Below are positions 17,891-27,112 of a stretch of DNA of 64,000 bases, one piece after another. Both the position numbers and the translations under genes were made by a program. This DNA is from M3007 sp964646615 (GTDB taxonomy: Bacteria; Bacteroidota; Bacteroidia; Chitinophagales; Saprospiraceae). The notes under the pieces were generated by a model, which worked only from the letters and a program-made list of their open reading frames with translations, had not been told where the DNA came from and did not search any database. The stretch spans positions 1-64,000 of the forward strand of contig CAZYEV010000083.1 in assembly GCA_964646615.1 (NCBI GenBank), read 5' to 3'. Position 1 is the first letter of the stretch, and each line of letters opens with the position of its first letter.

Positions 17891-20800
17891 TCAGGCAGCG
17901 TCGTCTAAGGTGTCGTCGGCGTCGCGGTTAATTTCTTCGATGGGGTGGGAGTGGTTTTGGTGCAATTGGCACCAGGGGCAGTCACTTTTCTGGCATCCGT
18001 TGTCGAATTGGGCGGCCTGAATGTTGGCCCAGGTCTCAGCGACGAGTTTTTCCATGAACAAGAGGTCTTGGGCGCTGATTTCGACGCTAATGCGCGGCAG
18101 GGTATTGTTGCGGTCGGGTTCGAGCCACTGGATGACGGTTTGGCGCACGGGTTCGGCGAAGAGGCGAGCGTTTTCTACGAGCAGGCGATAGAAGGCCATT
18201 TGGCGCCAGTATTCGCCGCCGAGGGGTTGCTTGTCGGAGGGTGGTGTTGTTTTGGAGGGGTCGGGTGTGCCGGTTTTGAAGTCCACGATACCGATGGCGC
18301 TGCTGCTGAGCCATTCGATGCGGTCAACGACGCCGCTGATAGGGATGCCGCTGAGGTGGACGCGGTCTATTCGGCGTTCGGTGAGGGCGCGTTGGGGCCA
18401 GTGCGGCAGTTGTTCGTCCCAGAGTTTTTGGAGCATCTGGCGTCCGAAGGCAGAGCGTTGTTGGAAGTGGACAGGGGAAAAGTGGTTGCGCCAGCGTTCC
18501 ATTTCCTCCTGAAACAGGCGCAGCAATGTGGCGGCGGAGGGCGTGCGTTGCGGTTTGAGTGGCGCAAAGAAGCGCTGCAGCGCGCGGTGCATGGCCAGGC
18601 CATAGGCAGCGGCTTCCGAAGTAGCGGCGGGTATTTTCAGCAGGTCTTCGTAGAAGAAAGCCCTCGGGCAGCGCAGGTAGCGGTTGAGGGCAGTGATGCT
18701 CAGCGACAGGTTGTCTAACAGGTTTCTCCAGAGGTGGGCCTCTGGCAAGGGCGTTGCTGCCGAGGAGTTTTGCTGGAGGAGGGCAACTAAGTTATTGAGT
18801 TGCGTATCCGGGGCGACCTCGATGGTTTCCACGGGTAAATGGGTTTCAGCCAGAAAGCGCGATGCGATGCGTGGTTTGCCGTCGTTAGTTGTTTGAGCGT
18901 AAGAGATGTGCAGGGCGCGTTTGGCGCGCGTCATGGCCACATAGAACAGGCGTCGGCGGGCCTCTAAGGCGTCGGCTTCGGGGTCGCGTTGCAGGTCGGG
19001 TGGGAGGGGGAAGTGGTCGCGGCGGTTGCCGTTTTGTTTTTCCCAGAAATCTTCGACGCAGTCCATGAGAAAGACGTGTTCAAACTCCAGCCCCTTGGCG
19101 GCGTGGGCGGTGAGGAGTTGCACGGCCGGCCCAGCCTGCACAGAAGTTTGCAAAGGCAAGGAGAGGCGATTTTCGCGCATGCTTTGCAGCAGGCGTAAGA
19201 AGTGGCGCAGTGGCGAAGCCGAGTGCGTATCGGGTTCGGCGTGCTTTTCCTGTTTTCGCCGGGTTTCGGCAGTGGTGAAGTCGAGGAAGGTTTTCAGGGC
19301 CTGGAGGGTTGTCCATTTGTCGGGCTGGTGTGCTGCCCATTGAAGGAGGCCGGTTTGGGTGAAGAGGCGTTCGATGAGCTGGGGGAGCGGCTCGTGGTGA
19401 ACGGCGGCTATCCAGTGGTCGAGGTATTTGGCAACATAAATAAAGGCGTCGGGTTGGCGGAGGGACAGGCTTTGGAGGCGTTCGGGCGAGGTCAGCCAGG
19501 TGCGCCAGGAGGTAGCGTTTTTGGGCGTGTCGTTGGTGCGTTGAATGGCGACGGCTAAGGTTACGAGGTCAGATGGGTGTAGGCGCCAGAAGGGGGCATG
19601 CAGCAGCCGGAATAGGCGATGTTCGCCAGAGTGCGGGCGTTCGGCCTCGTCGGCTAAGTAGTGCAGCAGTTCGCAAAATTGCTCGATGAGGGGCAATTGC
19701 AGGACGTCTATGGGGCGTTTGGCCTGGTACGGAATGTTTCGGCTGGCCAGCAGCGGTTGCAGGTCATCGGCCTGGCGGTGTTGGGCGTAGATGACGGCGA
19801 TTTCTTGCGGTTCGACGCCCTGCGCGATGAGCGCCTCAATGCGGGCGGTTATATCGGCCAGTTCGGCCATGCGGGTAGGGTAGGAGCGGACGGCAATATG
19901 CCCGCTCTCGGTGGTGTTGGCGTGCAAGTGTTTGTCAAAAGGCTCGCCACTCGCCTGCCTGGCGCGCAGCTCGTTGCATCGGATGAGGTTTGCTGCCACG
20001 TCGAGGATGTCCTGCGTCGAGCGATAGTTGTGGCGTAGTACCACGGTAGTCAGGCCATCGCGGTAGCGCTGTTGGAAATCGCTCAAATGCTCGAGGCGTG
20101 CTCCCTGGAACTCGTAGATGCTCTGGTCGTCGTCGCCCACGATGAGCACGTTGGGGTTGGGCCAGTAGGCCAATAGCTGATTGAGCAGGTCGTATTGAGC
20201 GCCGTTGGTGTCCTGAAATTCGTCCACCAGTACATACAGGTATCGCTCCTGATAGGTGCGCAGGAGGGCTTCGTGTTTTCGGAAGGCGCGCAGCACCCAT
20301 AAGATCATATCCTCGAACTCGTAGCGGCGGGCGCGTTCTAAGGCGCGCTGATAGTCAGGGTACAGGTCGGCAGCGGCTTTGAGGCGCTCCATACGCGCAG
20401 TGGCCTCTTCGATTTGGGCTGTTTTCGGCTCGCCTTTGCGTCCGGCAGTAGTGTTGCGCTGGTAGGTGAAGTCGGGGTGAGTGGGTAGTTGCTTAATCCA
20501 TTTGTCGGCACTGCGCCGCACGTGGCCGGGCGTCCAGTTTTCGGCTTTCATGCGGGCAAAGAAGTTGCGCAGGCGTTTTTCAGAGACGAAGGGGTCTTTA
20601 TATCCCTGGCGCAGCGGGTGGTCGGGTGACAGGCGGGCCAGCAACTGGCGTACGATTTCGATGCGCTCCAGTTCGGTGGCCGCTTCCAATTCGGCGAAGT
20701 CGAAATACTCCGGGTTGTCCTGAATGATGCGGTGGCAAAAGCTGTGGAACGTAGTAACGGGTACCCGATACGCTTCCGGGCCGATCATCTGCAGCAAGCG

Positions 20801-21037
20801 GGTGCGCAGCGCGCTGACGGCAGCGTCGGTAAAGGTCAGGCACAGAATGCTCTGAGGAGATGTGTCGGTATTCAGGAGTATCTGCCCCACGCGCGCCGCC
20901 ATCAGGTGCGTTTTACCGGTGCCGGGGCCGGCTATTACCATGACAGGGCCTTCGATGTGATCCACAGCCCTGCGCTGCTCCGGGTTAAGCGTCTGGAGCA
21001 GGGCAACAAAAGCATCGTTGTATGGGAGTTGAGCCAT
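17891..21037 (-). CDS. UvrD/PcrA-type helicase fused to PD-(D/E)XK nuclease with Fe-S cysteines
   Basis: The protein has 1,048 residues. Superfamily 1 helicase motifs appear in order: Walker A 'GPGTGKT' (37-43), 'VDEFQDTNGAQ' (~269), 'VGDDDQSIYEFQGA', 'LTAHAAKGLEFEHVFLMD' and 'RRLFYVAMTRAKRALHIS'. The C-terminal third is a RecB-type nuclease with 'GIVDFKTGTPD' (~922). A cysteine near 789 ('RCPRAFFYED') and three near 1015 ('CQKSDCPWC') match the iron-staple arrangement of AddB-like nucleases. It probably processes DNA ends or unwinds recombination intermediates. No AddA/AddB partner gene lies nearby, so it may act alone. The next gene upstream is 64 bases away. Confidence 0.88.
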   Translation of the reverse strand: MAQLPYNDAFVALLQTLNPEQRRAVDHIEGPVMVIAGPGTGKTHLMAARVGQILLNTDTSPQSILCLTFTDAAVSALRTRLLQMIGPEAYRVPVTTFHSFCHRIIQDNPEYFDFAELEAATELERIEIVRQLLARLSPDHPLRQGYKDPFVSEKRLRNFFARMKAENWTPGHVRRSADKWIKQLPTHPDFTYQRNTTAGRKGEPKTAQIEEATARMERLKAAADLYPDYQRALERARRYEFEDMILWVLRAFRKHEALLRTYQERYLYVLVDEFQDTNGAQYDLLNQLLAYWPNPNVLIVGDDDQSIYEFQGARLEHLSDFQQRYRDGLTTVVLRHNYRSTQDILDVAANLIRCNELRARQASGEPFDKHLHANTTESGHIAVRSYPTRMAELADITARIEALIAQGVEPQEIAVIYAQHRQADDLQPLLASRNIPYQAKRPIDVLQLPLIEQFCELLHYLADEAERPHSGEHRLFRLLHAPFWRLHPSDLVTLAVAIQRTNDTPKNATSWRTWLTSPERLQSLSLRQPDAFIYVAKYLDHWIAAVHHEPLPQLIERLFTQTGLLQWAAHQPDKWTTLQALKTFLDFTTAETRRKQEKHAEPDTHSASPLRHFLRLLQSMRENRLSLPLQTSVQAGPAVQLLTAHAAKGLEFEHVFLMDCVEDFWEKQNGNRRDHFPLPPDLQRDPEADALEARRRLFYVAMTRAKRALHISYAQTTNDGKPRIASRFLAETHLPVETIEVAPDTQLNNLVALLQQNSSAATPLPEAHLWRNLLDNLSLSITALNRYLRCPRAFFYEDLLKIPAATSEAAAYGLAMHRALQRFFAPLKPQRTPSAATLLRLFQEEMERWRNHFSPVHFQQRSAFGRQMLQKLWDEQLPHWPQRALTERRIDRVHLSGIPISGVVDRIEWLSSSAIGIVDFKTGTPDPSKTTPPSDKQPLGGEYWRQMAFYRLLVENARLFAEPVRQTVIQWLEPDRNNTLPRISVEISAQDLLFMEKLVAETWANIQAAQFDNGCQKSDCPWCQLHQNHSHPIEEINRDADDTLDDAA

Positions 21038-21101
21038 CGGATGTCCTTCTCAGCGGCGAAGATGGCATTTCATCGGCATTTTTGCCGGTGCGAGTGCGCC
21101 A

Positions 21102-22247
21102 TTAACGGTGCATTTTTAAAAATTGCGACAGCCCTGTATCGTCAATGACGCCAGCCAGTTCGCCCTGGCGCGCCACGGCAATCAGTCGGATACCCTGTTG
21201 CTGGATGAGGTAATACACATATTCCAGCCTGGCTTCCTGCGACACGACCTGCACCTGTGGACGCATGTACTTTTCTACGGGTGCGGCGTAATCGTGCCGT
21301 CGGAGGGCTTCCAGGATATCGGGCTCTTCCAGCACACCAACTAAGTGGTCGTGCAGGTCAAAGACTAAGAAGTGCCGCTCCTGGCCCACCTGTACCTGGT
21401 GGATGGGCGTTTGCATCCAGTCCGTAGAGATCAGGCGTGTAAAAGAGGGGCGCATCAAGTCAGCGGCCCTATATTGGCGCAGCACAGAGTCGAGCCGTAC
21501 GTTGCGGTTTTCGGCGCGTGCCAGCGTGAAGACAAACAGCCCTACCAACGCCAGTGTGAAAGCCCCCTGCCATAAACCTATGGCAATAAACAACGCGGCG
21601 ATGCCTTGCCCCAGCCAGGCGGCTACCTGGGTGGCGCGCACCCGACTCATGCGCGCGGCCAGCATGGCGCGAAAGATGCGACCGCCATCCATCGGAAAGG
21701 CCGGTATCAGGTTGAAAATGACCAGCGCTACATTGGCCGCTATGAGCGCAGAGAGGTAGAAAAGCCCACCACTGGCTAAGGGTGCCAACGCATATCCCAG
21801 TTCGTCCGGCTCACCCTGACCAAACAGCAGATGCTGCTCCATCAGCCATTGAAAAATAAACCAGTGCTCATCCGAAAAAAGCAGCCAGGCCAGCAAATAC
21901 AGCACTAAGGCCAGGGCCACATTGACCAATGGCCCGGCAATGGCCACTACAAATTCTTGCATTGGCTTTTCTGGCATGTATTCTAATCGAGCCACACCGC
22001 CAATGGGCGTCAGGATGATGTCCTGCGTCCGAACACCATAGTGTCGGGCCGCCAGCGCATGGCCGTATTCGTGCAGGAGTACGCAGGCAAACAGCGCCAG
22101 GAAGAAGCCCGTTATCCAAAGGGTGTTCCAAATCCCTAAATCATTGGAGTGCCCCAACCAGAAGGCATAGACAAAAATGAGCAGGAACGTCCAGTGGATG
22201 TGTACCGGAATGCCGAGCCAGGTGAAAATTTTGAGCGAACCGCGCAT
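21102..22247 (-). CDS. M50 site-2 protease family protein with two CBS domains
   Basis: The protein has 381 residues with about six membrane spans in the first 235. The zinc site is HEYGH at 59-63 in a hydrophobic helix, with the third ligand Asp187 in 'NLIPAFPMDGGR'. Residues about 245-375 hold a CBS pair ('MQTPIHQVQVGQERHFLVFD'; 'YMRPQVQVVSQEARLEYVYY'), which usually senses adenine nucleotides. The family cuts membrane-embedded substrates to release signalling factors. It follows the lipoprotein methyltransferase gene by 28 bases. The target is unknown. Confidence 0.9.
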   Translation of the reverse strand: MRGSLKIFTWLGIPVHIHWTFLLIFVYAFWLGHSNDLGIWNTLWITGFFLALFACVLLHEYGHALAARHYGVRTQDIILTPIGGVARLEYMPEKPMQEFVVAIAGPLVNVALALVLYLLAWLLFSDEHWFIFQWLMEQHLLFGQGEPDELGYALAPLASGGLFYLSALIAANVALVIFNLIPAFPMDGGRIFRAMLAARMSRVRATQVAAWLGQGIAALFIAIGLWQGAFTLALVGLFVFTLARAENRNVRLDSVLRQYRAADLMRPSFTRLISTDWMQTPIHQVQVGQERHFLVFDLHDHLVGVLEEPDILEALRRHDYAAPVEKYMRPQVQVVSQEARLEYVYYLIQQQGIRLIAVARQGELAGVIDDTGLSQFLKMHR

Positions 22248-22275
22248 GTCTGGGAAAATCTCTGGAGGGCGTAGG

Positions 22276-23013
22276 TCAGGGTTTTTGAGCGATGAGGATG
22301 TACTGATAATCGAGGCTTTCCTGGTCTATTCGGGTGATTTTAAACCCCGCCGCCTCCAGTTCGCGCACAGCATCGGCAACGGCCACTTTGTACTCGTTAG
22401 ACGGGCCAATGGGCAGATTGTTTTTCTTGAAATCAATAACAAGCAGTTGCGCTTTGGGTTTCATGCCGGACGACAGGAGTTTGAGGTAAGCCACCCGGTC
22501 GCGCAAGTAGCCGTAAGTATTGACGATAATAACGGCATCTGCCTCTTCGGCAGCCAACATGGGGTCATTGGGTTTGGCTAAGCGCGTCTCGAAACGGCGC
22601 TGGTACGTCTCGGGCAGGCGCACCCTGATGCTGTCCATAAAATTGATAAAACGCGGGTCAATATCCACGGCAATCACCCTCTCGGCTACAGGTACGAGGC
22701 GAAAAGCAAAATAGCCGGTACCTGCGCCAATATCGGCCACAGTCTTGCCGGTGAGGTCGCCCAGCAGGGAAATGACCAGCCCGGGTTTCTGCCAGATGAC
22801 GCGGTCTTTGCTCTCGTAATCGGAGACTAAGCTTTCAAAACTGCCCGCATCGGAGGTAGCAGTGGGAGGCTTCAGCGCATCTAAAGTTACCGACGGCTTT
22901 TCCTGCGCCATAGGTGGCGTATGGTCGTCGGCCTGGACGGATGGGCCGGTGTTCGACTGACAGGCACTTAGCCCGGCGAAAAACAGAAGAAGAAGAAAAA
23001 CGCTGGGGTGCAT
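22276..23013 (-). CDS. Lipoprotein with SAM-dependent methyltransferase domain
   Basis: The protein has 245 residues. ATG 23013 starts a lipoprotein signal ('FFAGLSACQS', lipobox LSAC). After a linker of about 60 residues comes a class I methyltransferase-like domain: 'KTVADIGAGTGYFAFRLVP', 'VIAVDIDPRFINFMD', 'ADAVIIVNTYGYL' and 'QLLVIDFKKNNLP'. A SAM enzyme exported to the periplasm is odd because SAM is made in the cytosol. Such lipoproteins are known as annotated genes in Bacteroidota, but I know of no proven role. It is probably co-transcribed with the downstream M50 protease. Confidence 0.82.
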   Translation of the reverse strand: MHPSVFLLLLFFAGLSACQSNTGPSVQADDHTPPMAQEKPSVTLDALKPPTATSDAGSFESLVSDYESKDRVIWQKPGLVISLLGDLTGKTVADIGAGTGYFAFRLVPVAERVIAVDIDPRFINFMDSIRVRLPETYQRRFETRLAKPNDPMLAAEEADAVIIVNTYGYLRDRVAYLKLLSSGMKPKAQLLVIDFKKNNLPIGPSNEYKVAVADAVRELEAAGFKITRIDQESLDYQYILIAQKP

Positions 23014-23076
23014 GGCACGAGCTCGTTGGATAGACCTGAGCAACGACGAGATGTCTTAAGCGTGCTTAGGGCGCCC

Positions 23077-23084
23077 CAAAAGTA
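23077..23084 (-). promoter_or_regulatory. TAnnTTTG -7 box for the lipoprotein methyltransferase/M50 operon
   Basis: The minus strand reads TACTTTTG about 63 bases before the ATG at 23013. It fits the TAnnTTTG consensus. Confidence 0.45.
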
Positions 23085-23218
23085 GTCAAGGTTGTACAAC
23101 TGGGCTTCACGGGCTTCGCCTTATCGTTGAAAGCAAGCACTTCCAGAGGCCACCAATCAGCGGGCTCCGGCGCAAAAATCTTCGTTATTGCGTAGTTTTT
23201 TACCTTAAAAACGCCTTT

Positions 23219-24547
23219 TTACAGCAGATAATGTTGCAAGTAAAATGTGCCAATGCCCGCCAGATAGCCGATGAGTGCGTACAAGCTGATCCGTTTGAGG
23301 TACCAGATGAAGTTAATCTTCAGCAAACCCATAGCGGCCACGCCCGCTGCCGAACCAATGACCAGCATGCTGCCGCCCGTGCCCGCACAATAAGCCAACA
23401 ATGACCAGAAATCGTGGTCGGTAGGGTATTTGTCTAGGGGATACATCCCCATGGCAGCGGCTACGAGCGGCACGTTATCCACGATAGCGGAGAGCATGCC
23501 GATGAGCGTGTTCAGCGGGTAAATATTGCCCTCAAAGACCCGGTCCAAACTATCCGCCAGCACTAAAAGGTGCCCCGAGGTGGACAGCGCCCCCACTGCC
23601 AGCAGGATGCCCAGGAAGAAGAGCACGCTGGGCGTATCAATGCGGCGCAGTACCGCAGCCACCGACAATTCGGTGCGCACCTCTTCGGGCTTATCCCGGT
23701 GAATGTACTCCGTTACATACCAGATGAAGCCCAACGACAGCAGGACGCCCATAAACGGAGGGTAGTGTGTAACCGCTTTGAACACCGGCACGAAGAGCAG
23801 ACCGAGCGTGCCCAGGGCAAAGATCAGGTGCTGCTCGTGCACAGCCCAGGCGTAGCCGTTGTGTTCCTCATCGCTCTTATCCGGCGGTTCTACCTGCCCT
23901 TTCAACGTATAGGATGCAATGATCAAAGGCACCACTAAGCAAACGATGGAAGGCGCCAGCACAGCCTTGATAACGTGCAACGTGGTAATCTGGCCGCCTA
24001 TCCAGAGCATGATCGTCGTAACGTCGCCAATCGGTGACCAGGCGCCGCCGGCATTGGCGGCCAGAACAACGAAACCACCCGCTAACCACATATCTTCCTC
24101 GTTTTTGAGCAACCGCCGAATAAGGGCGCACAGTATGATGGTCGTCGTCAGGTTATCCAGAATGGCCGAGGCAATGAAGGCAATGGTGGAAATAATCCAC
24201 AGCAGGCGCGCCCGGTTGAGCGAGCGAATGCGGTCGGTGATGACGCGAAAACCCTCATGGCGGTCCACCAGTTCCACAATAGTCATGGCGCCAATGAGGA
24301 AGAAGAGAATTTCCGCAATTTCGCCCACATGCTCGAAGAGGCTGTGATCCAGAAACTTAAAAATGTCGGAGCGTTGCTCTTCGGTCAGGCTTCCGTAGGC
24401 CGGCATCTGCTCGATGCCGAAAAGCAGTACCAACCAGCACAGCACGCCGGTGAGCAGGGCAGAGGCCGATTTGTCAATCTTGAGCGGGTGTTCTAAGGCA
24501 ATAAAGGTGTAGCCAATGATGAAGACGACTACGATGAGTAAGTCCAT
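23219..24547 (-). CDS. nhaD: NhaD-type Na+/H+ antiporter
   Basis: The protein has 442 residues from ATG 24547 (MDLLIVVVFIIGYTFIALEH), with about 12 membrane spans. 'ALEHPLKIDKSASALLTGVL', 'IGAMTIVELVDRHEGF', 'LDNLTTTIILCALIRRLL', 'NAGGAWSPIGDVTTIMLW' and 'GMLSAIVDNVPLVAAAMGMY' are NhaD signatures; the last two carry the putative ion-binding Asp residues. It should export Na+ or Li+ in exchange for protons at the inner membrane. A CBS-domain gene lies 58 bases upstream on the same strand. Confidence 0.93.
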   Translation of the reverse strand: MDLLIVVVFIIGYTFIALEHPLKIDKSASALLTGVLCWLVLLFGIEQMPAYGSLTEEQRSDIFKFLDHSLFEHVGEIAEILFFLIGAMTIVELVDRHEGFRVITDRIRSLNRARLLWIISTIAFIASAILDNLTTTIILCALIRRLLKNEEDMWLAGGFVVLAANAGGAWSPIGDVTTIMLWIGGQITTLHVIKAVLAPSIVCLVVPLIIASYTLKGQVEPPDKSDEEHNGYAWAVHEQHLIFALGTLGLLFVPVFKAVTHYPPFMGVLLSLGFIWYVTEYIHRDKPEEVRTELSVAAVLRRIDTPSVLFFLGILLAVGALSTSGHLLVLADSLDRVFEGNIYPLNTLIGMLSAIVDNVPLVAAAMGMYPLDKYPTDHDFWSLLAYCAGTGGSMLVIGSAAGVAAMGLLKINFIWYLKRISLYALIGYLAGIGTFYLQHYLL

Positions 24548-24605
24548 GTTTACGTGTGAGTTATGGCGCCCGAATGCCCTTGTGCTCCCGGGCGGTTGTG
24601 AATGA

Positions 24606-25040
24606 TTAAATGCCGGATATGTACTGTTCCAGGAACTGAATGTGTGCGCTCTGCTCGCGGATGATGGCGTGCACAATGTCGCCGATGCTGAGCAGCCCTG
24701 CCACCTGGCCGTCCTCCACAACGGGCAGGTGGCGGATGCGCTTGTTGTCGAAAAGGCGCATGCAGTCTTCGATGCTCATGTCCGGCGTTACCGTGATTAC
24801 GTTCGACGTCATCACCTCCGACACGCGCGTGCTCTTGGACTCGCGCCCCTGGAGAATGCCCCGACGGGCATAGTCGCGCTCGGAGAAAATACCCACCAAT
24901 CGTTCGCCTTCCATGACTAAGACGGCGCCGATGTTTTTTTGGGCCATGAGTTGCAGTGCTTCCAGCACCGTACAGTCGGGTGGTACCGACCAGATGTTAG
25001 CGTTGTTCTTTCCTTCTAAAATTTTCCTTACAGGCAGCAT
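24606..25040 (-). CDS. Two-CBS-domain protein
   Basis: The protein has 144 residues from ATG 25040 (MLPVRKILEG). The whole length is a CBS pair: 'VLEALQLMAQKNIGAVLVME' with 'LVGIFSERDYARR', and 'MSIEDCMRLFDNKRIRHLPV' with 'VAGLLSIGDIVHAII'. CBS pairs bind AMP, ATP or similar ligands and gate transporters or enzymes. It immediately precedes nhaD, so control of the antiporter by nucleotide binding is a reasonable but unproven inference. It is cytosolic; no signal is seen. Confidence 0.92.
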   Translation of the reverse strand: MLPVRKILEGKNNANIWSVPPDCTVLEALQLMAQKNIGAVLVMEGERLVGIFSERDYARRGILQGRESKSTRVSEVMTSNVITVTPDMSIEDCMRLFDNKRIRHLPVVEDGQVAGLLSIGDIVHAIIREQSAHIQFLEQYISGI

Positions 25041-25191
25041 AAGCAGAAAGAGAGCAGTAAAGTGAGCGATAAAACCGCGGGCCAAAATAGGCCAGTCTTT
25101 TCATCCCCGGCAAACTTTCGGCACACGTGTTTGTTGCGGCAAAGAAAGCCCAAAAATGCGCGCCAAATGTCGCCCTACTTTTCGATTAGAT

Positions 25192-25199
25192 TACCTTTG
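25192..25199 (+). promoter_or_regulatory. TAnnTTTG -7 box for the small membrane protein
   Basis: TACCTTTG ends 19 bases before the ATG at 25219. No upstream TTG at the expected distance is visible. Confidence 0.55.
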
Positions 25200-25218
25200 A
25201 GCTAAAATTCTGTCCTCC

Positions 25219-25425
25219 ATGCTTGTCGTTATCGCTTTGGCCGTTGCCGTCGTCTTGCTGTCGTTTTTCCTCTTCAGCCTCCGCATCCTTTTTGTGAAAG
25301 GGGGCGAGTTTCGCGGCACGTGTGCCAACAACAATCCCTTCCTGCAAAAGCAGGGCGCTACCTGCGGCGTTTGTGGGCGCACCGCCGGCGAACCCTGTGG
25401 CAAAGAGACTACCGCCCAGCCTTAG
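25219..25425 (+). CDS. Small conserved membrane protein with paired cysteines
   Basis: The protein has 68 residues. One N-terminal membrane span ('VVIALAVAVVLLSFFLFSL') is followed by 'RILFVKGGEFRGTCANNNPF' and a Cys-rich tail 'GATCGVCGR...GEPCG'. I recognise this layout (span, then a GEFxGTCAxNNP-like motif, then CxxC) from short Bacteroidota proteins annotated only as 'membrane or secreted protein'. The cysteines could bind metal or an Fe-S cluster. The promoter box fits this start. Function is unknown. Confidence 0.8.
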   Translation: MLVVIALAVAVVLLSFFLFSLRILFVKGGEFRGTCANNNPFLQKQGATCGVCGRTAGEPCGKETTAQP

Positions 25426-25513
25426 CGCGTATGTGAAGCGGTCAGAAAATCCGCTCGTTTTGCTAATAGGCGACACCCAGCGGGTTTCTTCTGGATTCTT
25501 GGCGGCGTCCTCT

Positions 25514-25521
25514 TACTTTTG
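25514..25521 (+). promoter_or_regulatory. TAnnTTTG -7 box for the M43 metalloprotease
   Basis: TACTTTTG lies 37 bases before the ATG at 25559 in the 133-base gap after the small membrane protein gene. Confidence 0.5.
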
Positions 25522-25558
25522 TCGCCCGTTTTTGCGTTCTTCTACGACAATACTCGCT

Positions 25559-27112
25559 ATGAAAAAAGTACTCTTTCCCTTAGCCACCCTTTTCCTGCTT
25601 TCTTTTCCCGTTGCGCTTGTGGCCCAGGCGGTGCACGGGGTATGCGGTACTACGATTGAAGACCAGCTGCTCATCGAGCCGCGCTTGATAGCCAACTTAG
25701 AGCGTGCCGCTATCGGCGTCCAGGAGCGCGGAAACATCCAGTACGTGCCCATTCATTTCCATTTGGTGGGCGACAACGCGGGTAAGGGGCGAGTCCTCGA
25801 GTCGCGCGTGCTGGATCAGTTGTGCGCCCTTAACGACGCCTTCGCGCCCATGAACATCCGCTTTTATCTGCGGCCCCACCCCACCTTCGGAACCATCTTC
25901 AACTACAACATCAACAACGACAACGTTTACAACAATCAGACGGCCTGGTTCACCATGCAGTCGCAGCGGCACCCCAATGCGATGAACATCTACATCGTCA
26001 ACAACGCTGCGGTCAATACCAACCAGCAGGGCATTACCCTGGCCTACTATAGCCCGCAACGCGACTGGATCGTCAGCCGCAGAGACCAGATCAGCGGGCA
26101 AAAGAGCAACTCTACACTTCCGCACGAAGTCGGCCACTTCTTCAGCCTTAATCATACCTTCTTCGGCTGGGAAAGCCAGCCCTTCGACAACACGTTCCCG
26201 TCCTGGCCCAACGCCCCGGCCACTTCTCCGGGCGGCATTGCCACCGAGCGCGTCAATGGCACGAACTGCACCACCGCCGCCGACCGCATTTGCGATACAC
26301 CGCCCGACTACAACTTCGGTTTCGGAGCCACCAGCTGCGCCTACAACGGCGGCGCCCGCGACCCTCTGGGCCAGCCCGTAGCCCCTATGGCCAACAACAT
26401 GATGGGCTACTTCAACTTCTGCAGCGAATATGTATTCACGCCCCAGCAGCAAAGCGCCATTCTGGCCGACCGCGCTTCCAGCCAGCGCAATTACCTGAAC
26501 AATAATTTCACGCCCATCGCTACGGAAATCAACACCCCCGCCGACCTGCTCACGGCGCCCGTGGGCGGCGTGAACGTGCCCTTCTTCGATGAAGTACAGG
26601 TAGAGTGGAAACCCGTAACGGGGGCCACCTACTATCTGGTCGAGTTCGACATTGTGAACTCGTTCTCCTCTTCGTTTGCGCAGGCATTCATCACCACCGG
26701 CACCTCGTTAACGGTGCGGACCCTCCAGCCCAACCGTACTTATCAGTGGCGCGTGCGGCCGTTCAACGAATACGTTACTTGCGCTGCCGCCCGTCAGTCC
26801 AGCTTCCGCACTTCCGGCACATCGGCCAGCCGCGAAATCGCCGAACTGACGCGCTGGCACCTGGCGCCCAACCCGCTCATGGCCGGCTCTCCCCTGCGTC
26901 TGTGGGTAGAAACCAACGCTCCGTTCCAGACCGATATCCGGGTGCTGGATGCTACTGGCCGCCAGACGTACGCCCGCACCGCACAGCACTTCTTGCCCGG
27001 CGAACAAACGCTCGACCTGCCGGCAGAGGCTTTCAGCCAGGCAGGCGTGTACATCGTGCTGCTGCAGAGCGAAAGCGGACGCTCAGCGCAGCGCATCGTG
27101 GTAACCCGTTAG
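25559..27112 (+). CDS. Pappalysin-like (M43) metalloprotease with T9SS sorting domain
   Basis: The protein has 517 residues with a signal peptide ending 'ALVAQ'. The metzincin zinc motif HExxHxxxxxH is complete as 'HEVGHFFSLNH' (189-199), and the Met-turn follows at 'NNMMGYF' (~283). The catalytic domain spans roughly 60-320. A fibronectin type III-like domain ('VEWKPVTGATYYLVEFDI') comes next and a type A T9SS sorting domain ends the protein ('WHLAPNPLMAGSPLRLWV', 'AGVYIVLLQSESG'). It is expected to be a secreted or surface protease. Confidence 0.92.
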   Translation: MKKVLFPLATLFLLSFPVALVAQAVHGVCGTTIEDQLLIEPRLIANLERAAIGVQERGNIQYVPIHFHLVGDNAGKGRVLESRVLDQLCALNDAFAPMNIRFYLRPHPTFGTIFNYNINNDNVYNNQTAWFTMQSQRHPNAMNIYIVNNAAVNTNQQGITLAYYSPQRDWIVSRRDQISGQKSNSTLPHEVGHFFSLNHTFFGWESQPFDNTFPSWPNAPATSPGGIATERVNGTNCTTAADRICDTPPDYNFGFGATSCAYNGGARDPLGQPVAPMANNMMGYFNFCSEYVFTPQQQSAILADRASSQRNYLNNNFTPIATEINTPADLLTAPVGGVNVPFFDEVQVEWKPVTGATYYLVEFDIVNSFSSSFAQAFITTGTSLTVRTLQPNRTYQWRVRPFNEYVTCAAARQSSFRTSGTSASREIAELTRWHLAPNPLMAGSPLRLWVETNAPFQTDIRVLDATGRQTYARTAQHFLPGEQTLDLPAEAFSQAGVYIVLLQSESGRSAQRIVVTR

